From Candidatus Latescibacterota bacterium (GTDB taxonomy: Bacteria > Latescibacterota > UBA2968): DNA of 64,000 nucleotides. The translations under genes and the position numbers were made by a program. Under the pieces are notes generated by a model. The model made no database searches, was not told the origin of the DNA, and was given only the letters and a program-made list of their open reading frames with translations. The DNA is taken from positions 53,086-117,085 of the forward strand of contig JAJEDY010000087.1 in the NCBI GenBank assembly GCA_022821275.1. The letters run 5' to 3'. Shown here one piece after another: positions 27,312 to 34,800 of the stretch (positions are counted from its first letter, which is position 1; every line of letters begins with the position of its first letter).

Positions 27312-28157
27312 ATGGATGCTTCATGTCTGGCGCATAGCCTGACGAAAGAAGAGCGATTGCAATTTGAACGCGATGGGTATTTTTTCGTCGAAAATGCACT
27401 TGACCCCGATCACGTCGCGCGCCTGTGCGCCGTGGTTGATCGCATAGATGCCGAAATGCGTCCCAAAGAAGGCATAGATAAACTCGGTCGTTTGAGCGTC
27501 AGAGACTTTATCGGCCTCGACTGGGAATTTGTCGAACTGGTAGATTGGCCCAGAACCATTGCAAAAGTATGGGATATCTTGAGCTGGAACTTGCAAATCT
27601 ATCACTCGCATCTCAACGTCACTCCCCCAATATCAAACGGAACAGGCGAAAAGAATCTGCGCTGGCATCAAGACAGTGCCCTGCTCAATCATGAATTAGA
27701 AACAGACCCCCGACCCCGCATTTCAATCAAAGTGGCATACTTTTTAACGGACTGTAGTGAAGACGGCCGGGGCAACTTTTACATTATACCGGGCAGTCAT
27801 TTGATCAACGACTACGACTTTCCCAACGGCGACCGCACATCTGAACTCAAAGATGCAATACCCGTACTCGTCAAGCCGGGAACAGCCGTGTTTTTTGACC
27901 GCAGGCTCTGGCACTCGGTAAGCGCAAATTACTGGACAGAAGCGCGTCGGGCATTGTTTTACGGATATAGCTATCGCTGGTTCCGCCCCCGCGATGACGT
28001 AACGATGGATCACTGGTGGGACCGGTTGGATCCCATTCGCAAACAATTATTTGGCAACGCGCCAACCGGCGGGTATGGGTTCACATCTCCAACGGACGAA
28101 GACGTGCCCTTGCGCGGATGGCTATCTGAACACCTGGGCGAAGAAGCCGTAGCATAA
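27312..28157 (+). CDS. Phytanoyl-CoA dioxygenase (PhyH) family oxygenase
   Basis: 281 aa. The Fe(II)/2-oxoglutarate facial triad is complete: the H-x-D of WHQDS, and the distal His of LWHSVS, with an Arg for 2-oxoglutarate in the ARRALFYGYSYR strand. GNFYIIPGSHL is the PhyH core motif. Members hydroxylate varied small molecules; the PhyH name does not imply phytanoyl-CoA here. GGAG lies eight bases before the ATG. Second gene of the sulfatase operon. Confidence 0.9.
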   Translation: MDASCLAHSLTKEERLQFERDGYFFVENALDPDHVARLCAVVDRIDAEMRPKEGIDKLGRLSVRDFIGLDWEFVELVDWPRTIAKVWDILSWNLQIYHSHLNVTPPISNGTGEKNLRWHQDSALLNHELETDPRPRISIKVAYFLTDCSEDGRGNFYIIPGSHLINDYDFPNGDRTSELKDAIPVLVKPGTAVFFDRRLWHSVSANYWTEARRALFYGYSYRWFRPRDDVTMDHWWDRLDPIRKQLFGNAPTGGYGFTSPTDEDVPLRGWLSEHLGEEAVA

Positions 28158-28173
28158 CAACGAGGATCGGATT

Positions 28174-28932
28174 ATGGAAAGAGATCCCATCTTTCACAAC
28201 TTTACATTCGGCGACTCCGAACGCCGAGCAATGGACCGCGAAGGGCATATTGCCTTTCCGGGCCTGCTGAAAGACGATGCGCGAGAAAAGTTGACAGAAT
28301 CCCTGTCCTACATTGAATCACTCAGACCACAAGCACAAGAAGGACATGAACCCAATCGGTTCGCAGCCGAATTTGACTGGTATCTCGAAAGCCTAATCGG
28401 CCACCCCCAAATGCTCAGACTGGCACGAGATATTCTGGGCAAAAATATTCGGTATGATCACTGCGTCAGCCTGAATCGCCCCGGGGGCAATCGCGGAACA
28501 CACTGGCACACGCATGGGTATGGAGAAGAAGACCCCAGCCTGGGATTTGTTCGCATCTTCTTTTACGTCAACGGATTTGAACCTGACGACGGTGGGTTAA
28601 AAGTCGTACCCGGCAGCCATCTGTTCCGCGAAAAAATCGGGCGTATTGACTCGGACAAAACATTGCAAGAACAATGGCTCAGCGGAAAAACCCACCCGAT
28701 AACGGGTGAACCCCTCCAGGTACATGCGCTCTCTATGCCACCTGGAACCGTAATCGCCATGTGGACATTTGCCGCGCACGGCGTAAACCCGCGACAGCCG
28801 AACAGTGACACGCGGTGGTGCGTGGTATATGCCTATCGCAATCCGGGCTTGCCGTCAAACGCGCGCTGGATCTCTGAAGAATACGAAAAACGCCGCGTCC
28901 CCGGCGCCGAAGGCTTGTTGAGCCTTTATTAA
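28174..28932 (+). CDS. PhyH-family protein with atypical metal motif
   Basis: 252 aa. The PhyH core (GGLKVVPGSHLF), distal His (FAAHGVNP) and Arg (VVYAYRNPG) are present. Where the H-x-D ligand pair is expected, the sequence reads HWHTHGYGEED, an apparent H-x-H. This is either a variant iron site or a divergent subfamily; it is only partly similar to the preceding dioxygenase. GAGG precedes the ATG, 16 bp after that gene. Oxygenase activity is probable but less secure than for its neighbour. Confidence 0.82.
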   Translation: MERDPIFHNFTFGDSERRAMDREGHIAFPGLLKDDAREKLTESLSYIESLRPQAQEGHEPNRFAAEFDWYLESLIGHPQMLRLARDILGKNIRYDHCVSLNRPGGNRGTHWHTHGYGEEDPSLGFVRIFFYVNGFEPDDGGLKVVPGSHLFREKIGRIDSDKTLQEQWLSGKTHPITGEPLQVHALSMPPGTVIAMWTFAAHGVNPRQPNSDTRWCVVYAYRNPGLPSNARWISEEYEKRRVPGAEGLLSLY

Positions 28933-28947
28933 ACAGAAAGGAAAAAC

Positions 28948-29613
28948 ATGAACATCTTATTCCTGCGACATTCAGCGGGATTTGAACACAGCTATTTGCC
29001 CGACGCAGAAGTGGCCCTGAAGGCAATTGGAAAAGAAAATGGCTGGCGCGTTTTAACCACGCATCGGTTGGACCGCATCTCCGCTGAGAATTTGGAAAAA
29101 TTTGACATTCTCGCATTTGCGACAACCGGGAACCTGCCCTTTACCGATGACCAAAAAACCGCAATTTTGGATTTTGTCCGCAACGGCAAATCATTCCTCG
29201 GCATACACAACGCAACCGACACGTGCTATGACTGGCCCGAATACGGCGAAATGCTCGGCGGATGGTTCAACGGCCATCCCTGGCACCAGGAAGTGGGGAT
29301 CATAGTCGAAGACACCAATCACCCCGCAACAAAAATGCTGGGCGACTATTTTCGGGTAACAGATGAAATCTACACCTTTAAAAATTACGACCGCAACAAG
29401 ACCCATGTCCTGATGCGGATCGACAACGAAACCGTAGATCTGGAAAAAGGCAACCGCGAAGATAACGACTACGCCATGGGCTGGTGCCACGAATACGGCA
29501 AAGGCCGCGTCATGTACACCGCCCTGGGACATCCCGATGCCCTGTGGCACGAAGACTGGTTCCACGCGCACATCACGGGATGTATCAAGTGGGCTGGGAG
29601 ATTGGAGGATTAG
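28948..29613 (+). CDS. ThuA domain protein (trehalose-utilisation-type, glutamine-amidotransferase-like fold)
   Basis: 221 aa. The ThuA pattern is clear: an N-terminal Rossmann-like strand with HSAGFEHS, the DILAFATTGNLPFTDDQKTAILDFVRNGKSFLGIHNATDT core, the GGWFNGHPWHQ loop, and C-terminal GRVMYTALGHPDALWHED. ThuA proteins occur in sugar-oxidation loci, where ThuAB converts disaccharides to 3-keto forms, but a precise reaction for this subgroup is not established. AAGGA precedes the ATG. Fourth gene of the operon. Confidence 0.9.
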   Translation: MNILFLRHSAGFEHSYLPDAEVALKAIGKENGWRVLTTHRLDRISAENLEKFDILAFATTGNLPFTDDQKTAILDFVRNGKSFLGIHNATDTCYDWPEYGEMLGGWFNGHPWHQEVGIIVEDTNHPATKMLGDYFRVTDEIYTFKNYDRNKTHVLMRIDNETVDLEKGNREDNDYAMGWCHEYGKGRVMYTALGHPDALWHEDWFHAHITGCIKWAGRLED

Positions 29614-29614
29614 A

Positions 29615-30580
29615 ATGCCAAAATTTGTATTCATGCCGCCGCAGGACGACCTCAAGCGATCATTCGCCACCCGCCTATCGGACGACCTCCCCGAATACGA
29701 CGTCCTCTCACCCGAAACCGACGCGGACGCCATAGAGGCAATACGAGACGCCGACGCCGCATTCGGCTGGATACCGCCCGATGCCCTCGCCGTCGCCGAA
29801 AAACTCGCCTGGCTGCACAATCCAGATGCCGGTCCCTTCTTCGGCTACTACTACAAAGAACTGACCGAACACCCGCTGACCATCACAAACCCGCGCGGCA
29901 TATACTTTGACCACATATCCCATCACATCCTGATGTTCCTGCTCGCATTGGCACGTGGACTACCCTGGTACATGGACGCACAGCGGCGCAGAGTCTGGGA
30001 CAAAAACGCGCGCCAATCCCCGTACATAGACCTCGCTGGCGCAACAGCGCTCATCAACGGCGTCGGCGGCATTGGACACGAAACAGCGCGCCTGTGCAAT
30101 GAACTGGGGATGACCGTCATCGGCATCGAACCGCGACCCGAATACGAACTGCCCTACGTCGAATTCCACAACCCGGACGAAATTGACGCATGCCTGCCCC
30201 GTGCAGACTTTGTCATCACCACCGTCCCACACACACCCGAAACCGAAGGCATGTTCGACGCGAGACGCTTCGCCCTGATGAAACCCTCGGCGTACTTCAT
30301 CAACATCGGACGCGGCAAAGTGTGCAAAATAGACGACCTCGCCGACGCCATCGAATCCGGCACAATAGCCGGTGCAGGTCTCGACGTATTCGAACAAGAG
30401 CCGCTGCCCTCCGACCACAAGCTATGGGACCTGCCCAACGTACTGATGACCCCCCACATTGCCGTCAGAGACGCCGGCAACATAAACGCGCGACGTTACG
30501 AAATACTCATCGACAACGCGCGACGTTTCCTCGCGGGCGAAGACCTGACCAATGTCGTGGACAAATCAAAGTGGTACTGA
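29615..30580 (+). CDS. D-isomer-specific 2-hydroxyacid dehydrogenase
   Basis: 321 aa. NAD-binding motif GVGGIG in ATALINGVGGIGHETARL, the catalytic Arg in INIGRGKV, the Glu in FEQEPL and the His in TPHIA complete the 2-hydroxyacid dehydrogenase active site. It should interconvert a 2-hydroxy acid and 2-keto acid with NAD(P). GGAGG lies just upstream; the start is 1 bp after the ThuA stop. Its final stop is only 4 bp from the convergent SMP-30 gene. Substrate unknown. Confidence 0.92.
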   Translation: MPKFVFMPPQDDLKRSFATRLSDDLPEYDVLSPETDADAIEAIRDADAAFGWIPPDALAVAEKLAWLHNPDAGPFFGYYYKELTEHPLTITNPRGIYFDHISHHILMFLLALARGLPWYMDAQRRRVWDKNARQSPYIDLAGATALINGVGGIGHETARLCNELGMTVIGIEPRPEYELPYVEFHNPDEIDACLPRADFVITTVPHTPETEGMFDARRFALMKPSAYFINIGRGKVCKIDDLADAIESGTIAGAGLDVFEQEPLPSDHKLWDLPNVLMTPHIAVRDAGNINARRYEILIDNARRFLAGEDLTNVVDKSKWY

Positions 30581-30584
30581 GAAA

Positions 30585-31481
30585 CTATCCCAATCCCCTT
30601 CGGTGGGTACGCGCGCGGTACAAATACCCATCTATAGCCGTGACATAGAGCGACTGCAAATCTTCATCGCCAAACGCGCAATTGGTCGGATTAATCGGAA
30701 AGGGATGTGCTTCGAGCACCTGTCCGTCGGGCGCAAAAACGTAGATCATCGGACCGGGACCACCATCCGGCCAACCCGCAGACGCGACAATATTGAGATC
30801 CTCATCCAGCCGCATACCATCTATACCCCGATGGGCGCCAAAATCGTGTAGCACTTCACAAGCACCCAGCGACCCATCTTCCGCAATCGGATAAGCCCGC
30901 AGTTCCCGAGCAGTCTCGGGGAGATAATCGCTCTGCGCCACATACAGGGTCTTCATATCGGGCGTGACAATCAGGCCATTGGGCTTTGTCGTATCAAAAG
31001 TCGCACGCACAGTCGTGTACGTACCATCGGCCTGGGGAACGGCCCGATACACCGACTCGTGACCGATATCCATACATGATTTATCATCGCCATATCTCGG
31101 ATCCGTGAACCACACGCGGCCCTTTGCATCCACCACGAGATCATTGGGACTGTTAAAACGGTTCCCCTCAAAATTGTCGGAAATCACAGTCGTCGAGCCA
31201 TCGCTCTCATACCGCGCAATGCGACGCCCGGGACCATCCTCGTATTTGTCACCCACAGGATTGAATGTCCCCTCCGCGCCATAGACCCGACCCTGTGCAT
31301 CCGTAGTCAGACCATTCGCCCGATTCGTACCCGTGCGCCACACATCACAAACACCCGTCCTGTGATCGTAGCGCATTGCGCGATCTCCCGGCATATCTGT
31401 AAACAACAGCGCATCACCTACCCACACTGGACCTTCCGTAAAACCAAACGGACCCGCCACCTGTTCAAAATTCCATTCCAT
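30585..31481 (-). CDS. SMP-30/gluconolactonase-family protein
   Basis: 298 aa. The six-bladed SMP-30 propeller is marked by FTEGPVWVGDALLFTDM, NGLTTDAQGRVYGAEG, NSPNDLVVDAKGRVWFTDPRYG, KPNGLIVTPDMKTLYVAQS and GIDGMRLDEDLNIVAS; the metal ligands Glu (EGP), Asn (SPND) and Asp (GIDG) are all visible. Members hydrolyse sugar lactones. AGGAG lies eight bases before ATG 31481; the longer frame runs into dispersed repeats. It converges on the sulfatase operon and probably acts in the same pathway. Confidence 0.92.
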   Translation of the reverse strand: MEWNFEQVAGPFGFTEGPVWVGDALLFTDMPGDRAMRYDHRTGVCDVWRTGTNRANGLTTDAQGRVYGAEGTFNPVGDKYEDGPGRRIARYESDGSTTVISDNFEGNRFNSPNDLVVDAKGRVWFTDPRYGDDKSCMDIGHESVYRAVPQADGTYTTVRATFDTTKPNGLIVTPDMKTLYVAQSDYLPETARELRAYPIAEDGSLGACEVLHDFGAHRGIDGMRLDEDLNIVASAGWPDGGPGPMIYVFAPDGQVLEAHPFPINPTNCAFGDEDLQSLYVTAIDGYLYRARTHRRGLG

Positions 31482-31813
31482 AAAACGCTCCTTTGCTTCT
31501 CGTAAAATTGTGCGATCTCGTCCCCAACATACGCGATTGCCAACACGAAGGAAAGTGAGAAGTGTGAGGTGAGAAGTGTGAAGGAAAAAGCAACCACAGA
31601 TTAACACAGATAAACACGGATAAAAGGCAAAAGCAAGATCAAACTTTCAAGTGACGTGGTGTTAAGCTACGGTCCAGTGTTTGCAAATGTAGGGGCGGTG
31701 CCCCTTGCCCGCCCGTTCGCAATATGAAGGGTGGCGCAATCTTGCATGATTAAGTACATTCAAAAAATCCTTTAAGATGCATGCTGTGCAATATCGAGCA
31801 CCTGGGATAAACA
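31482..31813. other. 332-bp repeat-rich gap at the left edge of the defence island
   Basis: The gap holds the inverted composite repeat at 31551-31640, a GTAGGGGCGG-family arm at 31689-31714, and at 31728-31760 a stretch (GGTGGC...GCATGATT...TACATT) also found, diverged, at 38355-38388 before another gene. No coding sequence is evident; the Fic promoter should lie in the last ~60 bp. Confidence 0.6.
31551..31640 (-). repeat. Inverted copy of the composite GATCTTGC...GTGGTTGC...CACTTC repeat
   Basis: Read on the minus strand this copy runs GATCTTGC, GCCTTTTATCCGTGTTTATC, TGTGTTAATCTGTGGTTGC and a CTTCACACTTC tail, matching 51718-51810 in order with few differences. The two copies face each other across about 20 kb and bracket the defence genes. 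Confidence 0.8.
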
Positions 31814-32587
31814 ATGAAAATCGAAAAACCACCATACACAATCACACCCGACATTCTCTTTCGCATCGAAGAAATCGGTGAAGCGATTGGCCGCGCGACG
31901 GGCATCTCGCAGGACTTGCGCCTGAGACGAATCAATCGCATCCTCACGATTCGCGGATCCCTCGCCATTGAAGGCAATATCCTCAGCGAAGAACAAGTCT
32001 CCACAATCCTCGACGACAAGCCCGTTATCGCGCCACCCAGAGACATACAGGAAGCCCGCAGCGCCATCAAAGCCTACGATCAATACCCGCAGTGGAACCC
32101 CGCCAGCGAAGCCGACCTGTTGCGCGCCCACGAAATCCTGATAATCGGCCTATTGGATGCGCCCGGACAATATCGCCGTTCCAACATTGGCGTTATGGGC
32201 GGTGGCGAAGTCCATCACATCGGCCCACCCCCTATGCGCGTACCGCAACTCATGGCAAACTTGCTGGCATGGCTGGGCAGCACCGATGAGCACCCGCTAA
32301 TTGCCTGTTCGGTCTTCCATTACGAATTCGAATTCATTCACCCCTTTGAGGACGGCAACGGACGAATGGGAAGGCTCTGGCAGACCCTGATCCTGACCCG
32401 CTGGAAACCCCTGTTCGCCCATATCCCCGTAGAAAGCCTGGTCCATGCCCGACACGACTACTACAAAGCCATCAGACAGAGTTCGTCAGAGGGCGAAAGC
32501 ACGCCATTCATTGCGTTCATGCTGGAGATTATTCTGACCGCAACAACTACATTCGCCCGGCACTGTCCGCAGGACTCGTGGAAATGA
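31814..32587 (+). CDS. Fic-family protein (probable AMPylase), class II, possibly C-terminally truncated
   Basis: 257 aa. The catalytic motif HPFEDGNGRMGR (His176 to Arg187) is intact, and a flap region (YRRSNIGVMGGGEVHHIGPPP) precedes it. An N-terminal inhibitory motif, S-x-x-x-E-G-N (Ser49 to Asn55), marks a class II, self-inhibited Fic protein. Fic enzymes transfer AMP or related groups to target proteins. Longer relatives carry a C-terminal winged helix; here the frame stops early, and a short different-frame stretch after the stop reads like the end of such a helix (KYRLTARGREM), so a frameshifted tail is possible. First gene of the defence island. Confidence 0.9.
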   Translation: MKIEKPPYTITPDILFRIEEIGEAIGRATGISQDLRLRRINRILTIRGSLAIEGNILSEEQVSTILDDKPVIAPPRDIQEARSAIKAYDQYPQWNPASEADLLRAHEILIIGLLDAPGQYRRSNIGVMGGGEVHHIGPPPMRVPQLMANLLAWLGSTDEHPLIACSVFHYEFEFIHPFEDGNGRMGRLWQTLILTRWKPLFAHIPVESLVHARHDYYKAIRQSSSEGESTPFIAFMLEIILTATTTFARHCPQDSWK

Positions 32588-32719
32588 CACGCCCCGAATC
32601 GCCCACCGCAAGAAACCAAAAATATCGCCTCACCGCACGCGGTAGGGAGATGCAATGAAAAGACCATTCAATTTAGCAGAGTTGGCAAATTGAAGCCTGT
32701 ATCAACGGAGACACGAAAA

Positions 32720-34759
32720 ATGGATACTCAGCAAGGCATGACATTCGGCGATTCCAGCGAGAGCCAGATGGCTTTCGGAATTGATGACGGAAGTGGCCTT
32801 CGTGTGGTAAACGCGAAATTCAACTCAGAAAAGAAATTTGACTGGGACGTATTCGAGGGATTCGACACCCTGCGGGTATTGACCTATTCAGTGAGCGTGG
32901 ATGCCATCGTTAGGATGCTGGATGAATACGCTTTCACGACCTTCGAGTGCGTATTCGGCTATGAAGGCATTATCCGCGACATGAAAGACATTCTCGCATT
33001 TCAGAAGACAGTGGTCGGCAATACCCGCGCCGCAATCATGGGCCTCAAAGACGAACGGCACATACAAATTCTCGAAAAAGTACACGCGGGGCAAGCCCAC
33101 TTCAGAGTTCTGAGAAAATCCATAGCCCACGCAAAGCTCTACCTGCTATCCAATTCGGATGGCCGAAAACGAGTAATCATTGGATCCGCCAACCTCTCAG
33201 AACGGGCATTTTCCGGCGACCAACCAGAGACACTGGTCATGTTCGACAATGATGAGAACGCCTATGAACACTACAATAATATGTTCAACACCATCCGGGA
33301 CTCTGCATCAGACGAAATCGAGCTACCCGATGAAAAAATAACGCGAGCGGAAATAGAGATCCAGGAAACCCCATCTATGAACAACGGACCGACCACACTC
33401 ATAATTGAGCCACCTGCACCGGATGAAGTTGAAACCTCCTTTCCGGCTCAAGTAGAGCGCGTAGAGAAGGTACTTGCCTCTCTTGGTCCCGCGCTATCAT
33501 CGGTCATGCCTCCCATACGCAATGGCAAGCAACGCATCACCCAGAACATCAAACGACAGATCAATCGCGTGGTCCTCGTCAAGTCCGCCGAAGAAGTCGA
33601 TACGCGCAACTTCCATATCGACAGAACCACGCGCCAAGCCACCCTATCGGGTGAGATATTCCCGCTGGAATGGGATGATGATCCGGTAAAAACAGATGCG
33701 CGTCTGCTCCTGGAATACTTCGAAAACTACGCCGCCTTTGAGGGAGATGTAAAACGGCTGCAACGGGATTACTTCACTTTGATGGCATGGCTGTATTTCT
33801 CTCCCTTCATGTGCGACATGCGGTCACTTGCCCTGGTGCGGGACAGCGATGTGGTCCGCTTTCCTTCCTTTGGCATCGTCTTTGGAAAATCCAACTGCGG
33901 CAAGACCAGCCTGATTGATATGCTTATGACATCCATGTTCGGTTCTGCCAACACAGTAGATAAACGGAGTTTCACCACATCCCGACTTCGCGGATTGCAA
34001 GCGTCGTACAAACGTTTTCCCGTTGTTTTTGACGATATCGGGCAACGCGCCTTCAATCAGTACGGCAAGGATATGATCAAAGAGGAATTACAACCCCCTG
34101 CTTCTGAATATCCGAGCTTCATACTCGCAATGAATGCCGAACCCCAATCATTTCCCGACGAAATCGTCAAGCGCAGCCTGATGATATACACCACAACTGC
34201 ACTGCCCTCTCACGAAGAGGAAACCCGGCAGCGTTTACAAGGCGATGTACAGAAGATGCGTCGCAATCTCACGGGACATCTCTATAAACGATACCTATCT
34301 GAAATTATGGAACGCATGGACCCCGGACACCTTCCAGATGATTGGCTGGCGATTTCATCTCAGGTTATAAGCGACATTATATCAGAAGGAACAGGCAAAA
34401 CACCGCCCGAATGGTGCCGCAAAGTAACCTGGCAAAACTATGCGGAAAAGCGATACGACAGAGTCAAAGCAGCCCTCGAAAGTCTATTGCGCCCGGCGTC
34501 CTATGTAAAAAAAGAAGGCGAGGCATCCAAAGGATGGACAATTGACGGAGAGAAAGTCATCGTCTGGGAACCACGCGATGCCTTTGGCAGGCGTGCATTC
34601 AACTGGGAGGATGTTCCCTCTACACTAATTGACCAGGACGCCAGCCACGGCGACACGACAATTTTGAATAAAACCAGCTTGCAGAAATTTATAGGCCATA
34701 CTCTCTACCCGCCTGGCAAATTAAATAAAATAAAGAGTCTGCTCAGTTATCGCCCCTGA
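32720..34759 (+). CDS. Phospholipase D-like nuclease domain fused to a P-loop ATPase
   Basis: 679 aa. The N-terminal ~190 residues have the PLD/HKD motif H-x-K (His137, Lys139) followed by GSANLSERAF (155-164), as in PLD-fold nucleases. A charged linker (about 195-300) follows. The C-terminal half is a P-loop ATPase with Walker A GKSNCGKT (389-396), Walker B VVFDDIG (Asp438, Asp439) and a sensor-like FILAMNAE strand, reminiscent of superfamily 3 helicases or primase-type AAA proteins. A nuclease-ATPase is the natural reading, but I know no characterised protein with this order. GGAG lies nine bases before ATG 32720. It ends 41 bp before hsdM and may be its cotranscribed partner. Confidence 0.78.
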   Translation: MDTQQGMTFGDSSESQMAFGIDDGSGLRVVNAKFNSEKKFDWDVFEGFDTLRVLTYSVSVDAIVRMLDEYAFTTFECVFGYEGIIRDMKDILAFQKTVVGNTRAAIMGLKDERHIQILEKVHAGQAHFRVLRKSIAHAKLYLLSNSDGRKRVIIGSANLSERAFSGDQPETLVMFDNDENAYEHYNNMFNTIRDSASDEIELPDEKITRAEIEIQETPSMNNGPTTLIIEPPAPDEVETSFPAQVERVEKVLASLGPALSSVMPPIRNGKQRITQNIKRQINRVVLVKSAEEVDTRNFHIDRTTRQATLSGEIFPLEWDDDPVKTDARLLLEYFENYAAFEGDVKRLQRDYFTLMAWLYFSPFMCDMRSLALVRDSDVVRFPSFGIVFGKSNCGKTSLIDMLMTSMFGSANTVDKRSFTTSRLRGLQASYKRFPVVFDDIGQRAFNQYGKDMIKEELQPPASEYPSFILAMNAEPQSFPDEIVKRSLMIYTTTALPSHEEETRQRLQGDVQKMRRNLTGHLYKRYLSEIMERMDPGHLPDDWLAISSQVISDIISEGTGKTPPEWCRKVTWQNYAEKRYDRVKAALESLLRPASYVKKEGEASKGWTIDGEKVIVWEPRDAFGRRAFNWEDVPSTLIDQDASHGDTTILNKTSLQKFIGHTLYPPGKLNKIKSLLSYRP

Positions 34760-34800
34760 CATCACAGTGTGCGTTGCAAATTAAAAAAAGGAAAAGACCC

